Program-made: the position numbers and the translations under genes | In this document: piece by piece, positions 1-7,716 of the stretch | Layout: each line of letters starts with the position of its first letter | How positions within the stretch are numbered: position 1 is the first letter of the stretch | Notes under the pieces: model-generated | The model's database searches: none | Seen by the model: the letters and a program-made list of their open reading frames with translations, nothing else | What the model was told of the DNA's origin: nothing | Virus record (IMG/VR): IMGVR_UViG_3300025879_000044 | Coordinates: 1 to 39,123 of that record | Strand: one strand, 5' to 3' | DNA length: 39,123 nucleotides | Source of the DNA: a virus

Positions 1-184
1 GATATTTTTCTAAAAACTTCACATACAATTTCTTTAAAGCAGGACTCCTACTAGACATAGGCACTGCGCGGATAACAGCTTTGGATGTTTCAAATACAAG
101 AGCTTCCTGTTTCAAAACTGATGCTTCCTCTTTCAAGGAGGCATAGTCCCAGAACTCTTTTTGTAGATGAAAAATCGGTTCCAT
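1..184 (-). CDS. Unknown protein, N-terminal part (runs off left edge)
   Basis: An open frame starts with ATG at 184 and continues without a stop to the window edge, giving 61 residues beginning MEPIFHLQKEFWDYASLKEE. The start overlaps the thyX stop as TAATG, the coupling arrangement used throughout this window, which supports it as a real gene. The visible part is largely charged and helical, with no motif I recognise. Its function is unknown. It is probably co-transcribed with thyX. Confidence 0.6.
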   Translation of the reverse strand, partial: MEPIFHLQKEFWDYASLKEEASVLKQEALVFETSKAVIRAVPMSSRSPALKKLYVKFLEKY

Positions 185-876
185 TATTCTTCCAGTGCCG
201 CTACAATATCAGGGAAGTGTGTACCAATAATAGCCCAACACTTGTCGGCAATTATCATGTGTTCTTTCTGGGTACCATTACCTCGGCGCAAATCACAGTA
301 GTGAATCCATGAACGCAAACTACCTGCCATATAAAGCGTGGTTACAGTGTTGCCCTCAGGTAGTACCGCTCTTGCTTGTTCCTTAGCGATTCCTTGCTGT
401 AACGCCCACTTATATACTTCCTTAGACTTATTGATAACTTCCATTTGCTTCATGTTCCAGTTTTCATAAAGTCTTTCCTGTTGAGTCTTGTTACCACCTT
501 TGCCAACATCCTCAACCTCATCCAACTCAATGCTGTTTTGACGATTTTTAGGATCTTGCAGTCTCGCTTCTCTCAAAGAAAACGAGTCCGAAACTGCATA
601 CCGCTGGCTAAACTCCTGAAAGCTAAAACTGCGGTGACGCAAAATTTGTTTTGCAATGTCACGAGTAGTTTTAATCTCCATAGTCATATGTACCATTTCA
701 AAAGGAGACCAATGGTTCTCCTTAATCAGATACCGTAGTAACTTAGGAGCAGTCTCCATGTTATTTTGATTAGATGGATTGCTTACACGAGCAGTATAAG
801 CAATCAAATCAGAGGCGGCGTTGCAGTCAGTTTTTGCAGATGGCTTTGATAATGCAATAAGGTTCACTTCACTCAT
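184..876 (-). CDS. thyX: FAD-dependent thymidylate synthase ThyX
   Basis: This enzyme makes dTMP from dUMP using methylene-tetrahydrofolate, FAD and NADPH, supplying thymidine for phage DNA synthesis. The ThyX signature is clear: RHRSFSFQEFSQRY at residues 80-93 fits RHRxxSxxExSxRY. A conserved HWSPFE lies at 55-60, and RAVLPEGN followed by LRSWIHYCDLR forms the C-terminal dUMP-binding part. At 230 residues the length is normal for the family. Its stop overlaps the next gene as TAATG. ThyX is common in marine T4-like phages, where it replaces the ThyA-type enzyme of T4. Confidence 0.96.
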   Translation of the reverse strand: MSEVNLIALSKPSAKTDCNAASDLIAYTARVSNPSNQNNMETAPKLLRYLIKENHWSPFEMVHMTMEIKTTRDIAKQILRHRSFSFQEFSQRYAVSDSFSLREARLQDPKNRQNSIELDEVEDVGKGGNKTQQERLYENWNMKQMEVINKSKEVYKWALQQGIAKEQARAVLPEGNTVTTLYMAGSLRSWIHYCDLRRGNGTQKEHMIIADKCWAIIGTHFPDIVAALEE

Positions 877-891
877 TATATAATTTCCCTT

Positions 892-1158
892 TTACTTCTT
901 TTTTGTTGTTGCTCTTGGCTTGCGGCCGCGGCGTGGTTTTCCTTTGACGGCACCTGCAACATCTTTCGCCTGATCAACGACATCTTTGGCGGCAGATTTT
1001 ACATCATCCAGTTCTTCTTTAACACGGCGTACACGGCGCTTTGTTTCCTTCTTAACCGCTTCGACCTTCATCTCGACATCTTCCTTATCAACAACACCAT
1101 CTTTGTTGTAATCAAATGTGCTAGTAAACCATGTTACTACAGTCTTCCAAAATGACAT
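892..1158 (-). CDS. Small EF-hand protein with basic AT-hook-like tail
   Basis: This 88-residue protein starts MSFWKTVVTW. The ATG at 1158 overlaps the primase stop as TAATG, so I prefer it to an upstream in-frame ATG at 1182. Residues 16-27 (DYNKDGVVDKED) form a canonical EF-hand calcium loop, with Asp or Asn at positions 1, 3, 5, 9 and 12 and Gly at 6. A long charged amphipathic helix rich in VK, KD and AK follows. The tail, with RRGRKPR and a Lys run, resembles an AT-hook or nucleic-acid-binding tail. A role in DNA condensation or in the virion is inference only. Confidence 0.75.
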   Translation of the reverse strand: MSFWKTVVTWFTSTFDYNKDGVVDKEDVEMKVEAVKKETKRRVRRVKEELDDVKSAAKDVVDQAKDVAGAVKGKPRRGRKPRATTKKK

Positions 1159-2192
1159 TATATGTCTCCTATTTTTTTCCAAGTAGTGAATTTCATTTCT
1201 GCCCTAAGGCCTTTATATGTATGTTTCTTAATTACTTGCTTAATTTCATCGGCACTAATGCCCGATAAAACCATATCATTTATATCTTTACCCTCTATCT
1301 TATCAGGCCAAATACAAATGTTATACCCAAGTTTTATGTACTTATTCATCAATCTACAAACATCTCTGTTCTTAGGCTGATTGTCAAATACAATAGTTAC
1401 AAGCTCTTTATCTAACCCTAACTCCTCAATTTTATTAAAGGAGGTACCTGCACATGCAAGTGCGTTATCTAAGAACAAACTGTCCAGCGGGCCCTCTACA
1501 ACTGTCACAGGGCGTGTCTTGTCAACACTATCGAGCCCGTACACTGTAGGTGCATCCTCTTTCACCTTGAGCAATACATAACGCAGAGCCTCATCTCGCA
1601 TACCCCTCAATGATAAGGCAGTTAACTGACCCGCTTCATTTACAAACGGGATAGCAAGTCTAGGCTCTGTTGTTTTTATTGTCTCTTTATACTTATAATT
1701 AAGTTGAACTATATCTTGGATATTTTGCACATAATATAACCTTTTATGTGAATCTTTAGGCAATCCTCGAGTATTTACATATTCTACTGCCTCATGGTCA
1801 GCAGGCAACTCATATAGACTATCCATCAGATTAGCCCATATAGGTTTGTAAAAAGGTTCGGGTGCTTTTACAATTTCCTTCACTGCCTTTTCAGTACCAT
1901 GCTTTTTGCGATGTCCGCCCTCAGCATATCTTTCTAAGACATATTCCTTGTATAGTATACCATCAAGGGATTTCAACATTGTACCAAAATGTGCGCCATG
2001 ACCACAGTTATGGCATTTGTACATTAGGTCATTGTCTTTTCGGAAAAAGTAACCGCGCATCTTACGCTTGTTCTTTTGAGAGTCGCCACAGATAGGGCAA
2101 CGAACATTCCACAAATAGTCATTCTTCTTCTCGAAGCGTTCGAATCTGTGAGAGATTTGTGTTAGGAATTTTACATCAATATATAAGCTCAT
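1158..2192 (-). CDS. 61: DNA primase, T4 gp61 type
   Basis: This enzyme makes the RNA primers for lagging-strand synthesis together with the gp41 helicase encoded at 20878-22269. The N-terminal zinc ribbon has CPIC at residues 32-35 and CHNC at 60-63. A TOPRIM domain follows, with VVEGPLDSLF near residue 230 carrying the catalytic Glu and IVFDN further on. At 344 residues it matches gp61 in length. The start at 2192 gives an N-terminus that lines up with gp61, with only a few residues before YID. A sigma70 promoter at 2200-2228 places its -10 box 7 bases from this ATG, so the mRNA may be leaderless. Confidence 0.95.
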   Translation of the reverse strand: MSLYIDVKFLTQISHRFERFEKKNDYLWNVRCPICGDSQKNKRKMRGYFFRKDNDLMYKCHNCGHGAHFGTMLKSLDGILYKEYVLERYAEGGHRKKHGTEKAVKEIVKAPEPFYKPIWANLMDSLYELPADHEAVEYVNTRGLPKDSHKRLYYVQNIQDIVQLNYKYKETIKTTEPRLAIPFVNEAGQLTALSLRGMRDEALRYVLLKVKEDAPTVYGLDSVDKTRPVTVVEGPLDSLFLDNALACAGTSFNKIEELGLDKELVTIVFDNQPKNRDVCRLMNKYIKLGYNICIWPDKIEGKDINDMVLSGISADEIKQVIKKHTYKGLRAEMKFTTWKKIGDI

Positions 2193-2199
2193 AGTATGT

Positions 2200-2228
2200 A
2201 TAATACATAACTATTGCTTGATTGTCAA
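2200..2228 (-). promoter_or_regulatory. Sigma70-type promoter for primase
   Basis: On the minus strand TTGACA (2228-2223) is followed after exactly 17 bases by TATTAT (2205-2200). The -35 box overlaps the TGA stop of the upstream gene. Only 7 bases (ACATACT) separate the -10 box from the primase ATG, so the expected +1 falls on or next to the start codon. Confidence 0.75.
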
Positions 2229-2713
2229 GAAAAGAATTTACCTAAAAGGTCCATATTACCTGCAAGGAAACCAATTACAGCGGCTCCACCCATGATGAAC
2301 CACTGCTTTTTTTCTAACTGGCTTATTCTGTTTTCCATTTGGGCTTTAGTATCAACTAAGTGTTCTTCTCTACGGTCAAGTTTTTCTTCCAGTTTAGAAA
2401 TAGACGCATGTACGGATGCAAATGCATCAGCCATCTCTTTAGTCATTTCCCGATTACCCGTTGTAATACGGGAATGAAGTTCTTTGATGTTATCATCCAT
2501 CTCAATTCTCCGTTTTTCAACAAGGTGAAAGACATCTTCCGTATCTTCAGATATCTGGTTAATCTTTTGCTCATGTACTGCGAGCATTTTATTAATGCAG
2601 TTAGAGATGTCGGTGATTTTTTCAATCGTGACATCTAACTTTGAGAACAATTCGCCCATTCTAGCGACATCGTGCTCTATGACTGAAACTTTAGCTTCTA
2701 GTGATTGTGGCAT
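2225..2713 (-). CDS. Coiled-coil protein with C-terminal membrane anchor
   Basis: This protein has about 162 residues and begins MPQSLEAKVSVIEHDVARMG. I chose the ATG at 2713 because a frame open to 2818 would run far into the upstream gene with a low-complexity Arg/Lys stretch. Most of the sequence is a heptad-like coiled coil (VARMGELFSKLDVTIEKI, then LEEKLDRREEHLVDTKAQM). It ends in a hydrophobic helix, FIMGGAAVIGFLAGNM, which is a likely membrane segment. It overlaps the end of the upstream gene by 23 bases. No function is assigned; it may be a structural or membrane-associated accessory protein. Confidence 0.75.
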   Translation of the reverse strand: MPQSLEAKVSVIEHDVARMGELFSKLDVTIEKITDISNCINKMLAVHEQKINQISEDTEDVFHLVEKRRIEMDDNIKELHSRITTGNREMTKEMADAFASVHASISKLEEKLDRREEHLVDTKAQMENRISQLEKKQWFIMGGAAVIGFLAGNMDLLGKFFS

Positions 2714-3224
2714 TTTTCTTCTTCTTTTTTCTTCTAGCCATTGGCATGAATATCGGGTCTCTGCCCGGTTCTTTTTGGTCTGCTGGACCTGTACCAATGC
2801 CGGCAATACCACCACCACCTGCGCTCATCATCTCTTTAATGTTGTAATTTTTAAATGACAACAAACCGCTCTCTAGTAGTTCGGCTTGTTTTTGTACTTC
2901 TGCATCTTCCATGAAGACTTCTAACAGTGCCTCCACATTATCTTCATCCGTCTCTTTATACTCTCTAAGTATAGCAAGAGCCGCCGCAAATGTCAATAGT
3001 CTCTTTGCATTGCGGTCAGGTGATTTTAATAATGCTTTTTGGACTTTGAAAACAAATCTCTGTAGTAATGAATACGAATCTAATTCTTGAGAAGTAATAG
3101 GGTCTTTAATTTTCTCACCGTCTTTATCAATAATGCCGAGGCGGAAGGCGTCACTCTTATCTATTGGTGTGGACAATAGACGGAGGATTCTATAACCTAC
3201 TACTGCATCTGTAAACCGTGACAT
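2691..3224 (-). CDS. Conserved T4-like phage protein of unknown function
   Basis: This 177-residue protein begins MSRFTDAVVGYRILRLLSTP and contains DAFRLGIIDKDGEKIKDP. I associate this pattern with a protein conserved in marine T4-like phages that has no assigned role. The middle is helical. A Gly-rich linker (SAGGGGIAGIGTGPA) leads to a basic tail with six Lys in a row near the end. The start overlaps the stop of the upstream gene as TAATG. The basic, flexible C-terminus suggests a nucleic-acid or virion contact, but that is inference. Confidence 0.8.
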   Translation of the reverse strand: MSRFTDAVVGYRILRLLSTPIDKSDAFRLGIIDKDGEKIKDPITSQELDSYSLLQRFVFKVQKALLKSPDRNAKRLLTFAAALAILREYKETDEDNVEALLEVFMEDAEVQKQAELLESGLLSFKNYNIKEMMSAGGGGIAGIGTGPADQKEPGRDPIFMPMARRKKKKKNATITRS

Positions 3225-3592
3225 TAAAGTTTCCTTAGTTCGTCTAATACCTTACCATCTAAAGGTAAATGGGGTTCAGTACTTCCAATTTGTTCTAACG
3301 GCATCCTAGACATATAGACCAGGAAAGACTTTAGTATTGCCCAATATTTTTCTTCAATCTTGAAAAATAACATAGGGGTCGCCGCTTTATCAAATACATT
3401 ATACAATACCATTATATGGTTGAGTATAAGTCTTTCATTTAGTACACCCGAATTTTCATACCTGCGAAAAAGTCGTTTAATGTACTTAAATCTTTTTAAA
3501 TCCTCTTCTAACTCAGACATACCTTCACAACCTGGGTTAGAATAATTTTTAATAGCGAAGATCAAAAAGTTTTCATCATTCAAATCAATCAT
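3224..3592 (-). CDS. Conserved small phage protein (DUF7207-like)
   Basis: This 122-residue protein begins MIDLNDENFLIFAIKNYSNP and contains DLKRFKYIKRLFRRY and LNERLILNHIMVLYNVF. The layout matches a helical protein that I recall as widespread in T4-like phages and of unknown function; the DUF7207 label is from memory and should be checked. It is coupled to the downstream gene by a TAATG overlap. Confidence 0.82.
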   Translation of the reverse strand: MIDLNDENFLIFAIKNYSNPGCEGMSELEEDLKRFKYIKRLFRRYENSGVLNERLILNHIMVLYNVFDKAATPMLFFKIEEKYWAILKSFLVYMSRMPLEQIGSTEPHLPLDGKVLDELRKL

Positions 3593-3605
3593 GTAATTGT
3601 TTTCT

Positions 3606-4049
3606 TTATGCTACGGTAGCAGTACCACCTATTAAATACCATTTGCTATTAGTATATATAAGTGTCGCGGTATCCCCTACAGCACTGAAAGTTACAGTGT
3701 CATGTGCGAGATCCGAATCATCAAGAATTAATGTTCTAGCTGTAGTGTTAGATACCATTACAATGATTTTAATTTGACCCTCAGTGCCAGCGCCAATAGT
3801 TAAAGTACCATTAGCGGCAGGATTGCTGAGGTATGTAATGTTGGTTGTTAATGAAACTTCACCTGCGCTAGACATTGTGTCTGTATCGGTGATAGAAATT
3901 TTATCACTGAATGATACAGGCGTAGGAATAGTAGCAAACAAATTTGCAACTGTAATCTGCTTACTGGCACCACCAGACACAAGATATACTTTATCTGTGC
4001 TGGCAGTACTAGTAGCGGCAGTCAGTTCACTTAGCTTTTGGTCAGCCAT
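3606..4049 (-). CDS. Probable virion protein, beta-rich
   Basis: This 147-residue protein begins MADQKLSELTAATSTASTDK, an opening common in phage fibre or decoration proteins. The rest is rich in Ser, Thr, Gly and Val with alternating hydrophobic residues (ARTLILDDSDLAHDTVTFSA, then ATLIYTNSKWYLIGG). The WYLIGG ending resembles the tail-fibre or capsid-decoration beta-sandwich endings seen in marine phages. It follows an Ig-like virion protein by 17 bases and probably shares its late transcript. The virion role is inferred from composition and context. Confidence 0.75.
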   Translation of the reverse strand: MADQKLSELTAATSTASTDKVYLVSGGASKQITVANLFATIPTPVSFSDKISITDTDTMSSAGEVSLTTNITYLSNPAANGTLTIGAGTEGQIKIIVMVSNTTARTLILDDSDLAHDTVTFSAVGDTATLIYTNSKWYLIGGTATVA

Positions 4050-4066
4050 TGTAACCGACTCCTATA

Positions 4067-4609
4067 TTAAGCAGTTTCAGTCAATGTAGCGGCGTCTGAA
4101 GTCAATGTAGCGGCTCCAGTATCAGCGGCAGAGACAAGTACACGATACTGATATGTATCTAGACCAGTGTTGTCGCTGATTGCTAGTGTATCAGTAGTGA
4201 AGTCGCTGTATACTGCACTGTCAATAACGCCGTCTACAGTTACCCAGGTAGAGCCACTATCAAGTGAGCGTTCCCATACATAGCTGATTGTTGCTGTTGG
4301 GGTTGCTGTAGCTACAACTGAGAAGTCTACCGCTGAACCCGATGCATCAGAGCGGCTTGCAGGCTGTGTGCCAATCGCAAGTACTGTATCAGGCAATACT
4401 GAATCGTCTGCGTTATCTTCAACTGGTGGTGTTTTCATTGCTACTAGGACTTCGTGCTTAACACGAGAACCTACAGTAGTACGCTTTACCCAACCTACTT
4501 GTGCAATACCTTCTGTTACTGCGATTTCGTTACGGTCTACACCGTAGATGTCGCCAGCAGAAATAGTAGTATCTGCACTTGGCTTTGTAGTTCTTGACCA
4601 TCCGGACAT
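4067..4609 (-). CDS. Ig-like domain virion protein
   Basis: This 180-residue protein begins MSGWSRTTKPSADTTISAGD. The C-terminal half is Ig-like: PTATISYVWERSLDSGSTW, VTVDGVIDSAVYSDFTTDTL, then DTYQYRVLVSAADTGAATLT, which is the W...Y-x-Y-R-V pattern of phage Ig-like folds. The N-terminal 60 residues look like a separate capsid-attachment or fibre segment. A late promoter box (TATAAATA) lies 35 bases upstream of the ATG. A decoration or surface-adhesion role is inferred. Confidence 0.8.
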   Translation of the reverse strand: MSGWSRTTKPSADTTISAGDIYGVDRNEIAVTEGIAQVGWVKRTTVGSRVKHEVLVAMKTPPVEDNADDSVLPDTVLAIGTQPASRSDASGSAVDFSVVATATPTATISYVWERSLDSGSTWVTVDGVIDSAVYSDFTTDTLAISDNTGLDTYQYRVLVSAADTGAATLTSDAATLTETA

Positions 4610-4643
4610 TTTGTTCTCTCCTAAATTGAGTGTTTTAAATAAG

Positions 4644-4651
4644 TATTTATA
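4644..4651 (-). promoter_or_regulatory. T4-type late promoter (TATAAATA)
   Basis: The minus strand reads TATAAATA, the box recognised in T4 by the gp55 late sigma factor. It lies 34 bases upstream of the ATG at 4609, in the short gap after the 4655-6049 gene. Confidence 0.75.
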
Positions 4652-4654
4652 TGA

Positions 4655-6049
4655 TTAAGAAACATGTTTCATAAAGGCGTCATGTGAATCGTGGGCACCA
4701 TGCATATCTACCTTTTGTGCAGGTTTACCTGACATATACTTGGAAAGGTATTTGTGGGCATGTGCTTTACTTACCACTTTTTCCGTGCCGTCTTTAAACT
4801 TAACTGGTTTGCCTACGGTGATGGCCTTTTTCATTTGAGTAACAATGTGCCCGCCATGTTTTTCAATGTTGTCGGGCTTACTTGCTCTGTATTTTCCTGT
4901 ACCACCTAAGTCACCAGCTTTTTTAACTGGCGCCATACCCTTAGAGTCTTTTCTCATATCGCGGCGGGCGGCTGCTCTGGCTCTATCTGCGGCTGACGGT
5001 GCTTCATCAATCTGCTCGATTTCTTCTTTCACGCCGCCCATCATGTTCTTATAGACAGCACTTTTAGCGCGCTTGGGTGTTATTGAAGTTCTTTGCTTCT
5101 TTTCGCCCTTCTTCGCGTCTGCTGAAATTTGTGCGGCAGTGGGAGTTACATAGTTTTCATTCTTAGCCTTGTGTGCGGCATCGACCGTATTGAAAAACTT
5201 TTTCTTCTCATCATCAGACATGTTGGCTAAAGATTTGCCTGTCTTTTTAAGCATTGCCTGGAACTTGTCTTTATATTCCATTTCAAACAATGCGTCCAAT
5301 TCTGCGTCAGTCCATTCTTCAGCATAGACAAACCCTTTTTTGACCGCTGACTTAGCCCGCTCAGGAGTTACTTTACGAACCTTCTGAGTCTTAGGATTAG
5401 CAATCATTGTATTTTTTCTTTTAGCGAGACGCTCTTTTTCTTGGCGGTCTGTGTCCAAAGACTTAAAGTAACCTTCTGTGTGATATCCTTTATCGTCACA
5501 ATGTTTACAGCCTTTACCGTCACACTTGTCACACTTAATTTTTTCTTCTTCTTTCATATCTTCTTTCTCCGCGCCAAGTTTAGCGGCAATTGCCATCTCA
5601 CGCTTTTTCTTATCAGACTTACCTTTGAATTGTGGAGCATCAGACTTTTTAAAATCCTTAATTACATCTCCCATATCAGCTTTAGCCAAATCCATTTTCT
5701 CATCCAATGCATCCTGCCCATTTTCAGTAACAGGATTTTCATCGGCAATCTGAGGATCTTGTTCTTCAGTCTGATAACGGTTTTTCTGTGTGTGCATTTT
5801 AGCTTTTTGGAATACAGTATCATCACCTGTTACAATGTACAGTAATGAATCAACAACCTTAGCAACCGCATCGCGCTCTTGAGGGCTAAGTGTTTTCCCG
5901 GCTTGTAGTTTATCTAAGCCTCTGTGAAGCATTGGTAATGCCGCTGGCGACATCATACCTTGACGAACGAGCATATCTAGTTTACGGCGGTCTGCACCCT
6001 CACCTAGAAGAACGGCTCGCATCGTCTGCATTTCGTTTTTATATGACAT
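4655..6049 (-). CDS. Unknown 464-residue late protein with DnaJ-type zinc motif
   Basis: The N-terminal 90 residues (MSYKNEMQTMRAVLLGEGAD, then MSPAALPMLHRGLDKLQAG) look like a small helical domain. Near residues 173-190 is CDKCDGKGCKHCDDKGYH, two adjacent CxxCxGxG-like units as in the DnaJ zinc centre. Two related segments, TPERAKSAVKKGF (about 228) and TPKRAKSAVYKNM (about 327), form an internal repeat. The rest is very Lys-rich and low in complexity. A late promoter at 6079 points to a virion or assembly role. LLGEG near residue 15 would fit an LxE prohead-protease site. I do not recognise the family. Confidence 0.8.
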   Translation of the reverse strand: MSYKNEMQTMRAVLLGEGADRRKLDMLVRQGMMSPAALPMLHRGLDKLQAGKTLSPQERDAVAKVVDSLLYIVTGDDTVFQKAKMHTQKNRYQTEEQDPQIADENPVTENGQDALDEKMDLAKADMGDVIKDFKKSDAPQFKGKSDKKKREMAIAAKLGAEKEDMKEEEKIKCDKCDGKGCKHCDDKGYHTEGYFKSLDTDRQEKERLAKRKNTMIANPKTQKVRKVTPERAKSAVKKGFVYAEEWTDAELDALFEMEYKDKFQAMLKKTGKSLANMSDDEKKKFFNTVDAAHKAKNENYVTPTAAQISADAKKGEKKQRTSITPKRAKSAVYKNMMGGVKEEIEQIDEAPSAADRARAAARRDMRKDSKGMAPVKKAGDLGGTGKYRASKPDNIEKHGGHIVTQMKKAITVGKPVKFKDGTEKVVSKAHAHKYLSKYMSGKPAQKVDMHGAHDSHDAFMKHVS

Positions 6050-6078
6050 TTGATAGCCCCTTATGGTAATGTTTCTAA

Positions 6079-6086
6079 TATTTATA
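6079..6086 (-). promoter_or_regulatory. T4-type late promoter (TATAAATA)
   Basis: A perfect TATAAATA on the minus strand, 29 bases upstream of the ATG at 6049, in the gap between two genes. Confidence 0.75.
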
Positions 6087-6089
6087 AGA

Positions 6090-6638
6090 TTAAGAAATTA
6101 CTAAATGTATTCTGTTGGTATGCCCAGCATTATACACAAAGTGGTCCTGTGTAGTGTCTATTTTATAAAAATGGCTACCACAGGGTAAATGATATGTGTC
6201 CATATTTTCATGCAAAGGGGTATCTTTAACATTAAAAAACAGGCTTTGTGGGTTTGTATCAAGTACAAAGTGAAATCTTACACCCGGATCTTTATGTACA
6301 CTTAATCCTCTACCAGGTGCCTGACAAAGATACCTTGCTCTAGTCAGTTTAAACCCTGTTATATAACAAAGCTCTTCAATAGCATCGCGAGTATATTTAG
6401 GTGCAGAATCATTCCAAAAAGAAAACATTTCTTTGGCTAGTCTTTCTGTGTTTTTAGGATCTGCATCCTCTGAATTGAAGGATGGTATTAGGTGTTCACC
6501 GCGGAGGTTTACTTGTTTGGCTTGCAGAATAGCAGATTGATCCCATCCATTAGGGAGAGCAAGAGAGAGGACTGTATTATAATCCTCTCTCATTTTTTCG
6601 TAGTCTAGGTGTAAAGATTCAATTTTTTCAATAAACAT
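6090..6638 (-). CDS. 2OG-Fe(II) oxygenase, Asp/Asn beta-hydroxylase-like
   Basis: This 182-residue protein has the cupin-fold iron motif H115-K-D117 in SVHKDPGVRFHFVLDTN, with R121 in the position common to aspartyl/asparaginyl hydroxylase-like proteins. The distal H173 and R176 are in YNAGHTNRIHLVIS, supplying the third iron ligand and the 2-oxoglutarate contact. Such proteins hydroxylate amino-acid side chains or small molecules; the substrate here is unknown. It is one of five 2OG-type proteins in this window. Confidence 0.8.
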   Translation of the reverse strand: MFIEKIESLHLDYEKMREDYNTVLSLALPNGWDQSAILQAKQVNLRGEHLIPSFNSEDADPKNTERLAKEMFSFWNDSAPKYTRDAIEELCYITGFKLTRARYLCQAPGRGLSVHKDPGVRFHFVLDTNPQSLFFNVKDTPLHENMDTYHLPCGSHFYKIDTTQDHFVYNAGHTNRIHLVIS

Positions 6639-6653
6639 AATATAGTGTGGGTG

Positions 6654-7427
6654 CTATAATTTCCAGTAATCTGAGGATTTAGGTGTGCTTTCAGTAACTC
6701 TATTACGAGTTCTGAAGGACTCAGGCACACAATTAGGTACCATCTTCTTACCCTTCTTTTTCATGCCCTTTTGCTTATAACCGCTCCAACAATCCTCGTC
6801 AACTTTTTCGTGCTTCTTCTCTACTTTATTCTGCGCTTCTTTAGATAGCTCTTTGTAGTGATATAAGTTTTGACTATCAGCGGTATGCTTTTCACCTGTC
6901 ATTACCTGACCATTATGTGCATGTTGTGGACCTGTCCATTCCTCGCCGTCTTTGGTGTAATGACCTTCAGACTTCCAAGAATGCTCTTTACCTTCAGATA
7001 CAGTTTTCCAACTACCACCCGCCTTCTTATACATTTTAGAAGCCCAGCCATTAGCATATGCTGAAGGATAAACATCAAATTTTGACTTTGCTTGTGCTTT
7101 ATACTTTGCCCATAACGCAGGTTTAGTAGGAACATTCTTCTCTACAATAGTATCTTCAGTGGCAACCATAACTGGTTTGCCGCCCTTACCCTTGCGATCC
7201 GCAACAGGATCTTCTCTACGCTTTCTCCTGGCAGCCTTAGCTCTGTCATCCTTATCCATGCTGTGTGCCTTTGACCGTGGCATACACTTGGGTTTGCCTT
7301 CACCTGGCTCTCTAGCACAATCACCTTTTATTTTGCCTTTTGTGTCTACTCTGACCCAATCGCCTTCTTTGCCTTTGCCGAACCATTTGCGTAGGTCTTC
7401 ATCTATATATTCTTTGAAGTTTTCCAT
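6654..7427 (-). CDS. Lys-rich phage protein with DUF5872-like segments and capsid-targeting-like N-terminus
   Basis: I place the start at ATG 7427, giving MENFKEYIDEDLRKWFGKGK (257 residues), one base after the upstream stop; a frame open to 7493 would overlap the upstream gene. The opening FKEYIDED resembles the T4 internal-protein targeting peptide, with a possible IDE cleavage site. WVRVDTKGKIKGDCAREPGE continuing into KCMPRSKAHSM resembles DUF5872. A second motif, KSKFDVYPSAYANGWASKMY, is one I have seen in several phages and giant viruses without a known role. The end is a Cys- and Lys-rich tail. Confidence 0.72.
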   Translation of the reverse strand: MENFKEYIDEDLRKWFGKGKEGDWVRVDTKGKIKGDCAREPGEGKPKCMPRSKAHSMDKDDRAKAARRKRREDPVADRKGKGGKPVMVATEDTIVEKNVPTKPALWAKYKAQAKSKFDVYPSAYANGWASKMYKKAGGSWKTVSEGKEHSWKSEGHYTKDGEEWTGPQHAHNGQVMTGEKHTADSQNLYHYKELSKEAQNKVEKKHEKVDEDCWSGYKQKGMKKKGKKMVPNCVPESFRTRNRVTESTPKSSDYWKL

Positions 7428-7428
7428 A

Positions 7429-7716
7429 CTAGCAATTCCATCTTCTGCGGGCAGCCTTACCACGCTCACCTGTCCAACCTTTAGATCTGGCACAAAAGGA
7501 TTTTCTTCTTTTAGCCGCTTTACTATCAGGCTTTAGTTTACTAGGAGGCGTAGTTACTGCGGTTTGCAGTTTACTTCCTGGATTTTGTCTACGATACTTT
7601 TCGACACCCTTTTTAGTAAGACCGGCACCTTTATCAGTAGGGCGTTTATGACCACCACCTTGGGTCATACCTTCCATGCCCTTATCTTCTTCTAAATATT
7701 CTTTAAAGGAAATCAT
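7429..7716 (-). CDS. Small basic phage protein (DUF6321-like) with capsid-targeting-like N-terminus
   Basis: This 95-residue protein starts MISFKEYLEEDKGMEGMTQG. FKEYLEE matches the form of T4 capsid-targeting peptides, with LEE as a possible prohead-protease site. The remainder, GAGLTKKGVEKYRRQNPGS and then SKLKPDSKAAKRRKSFCAR with a final RRRWNC, is a conserved basic module seen in many phages and large DNA viruses (DUF6321 from memory), perhaps a nucleic-acid binder. It overlaps the start region of the next gene as ATGA. Confidence 0.75.
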   Translation of the reverse strand: MISFKEYLEEDKGMEGMTQGGGHKRPTDKGAGLTKKGVEKYRRQNPGSKLQTAVTTPPSKLKPDSKAAKRRKSFCARSKGWTGERGKAARRRWNC

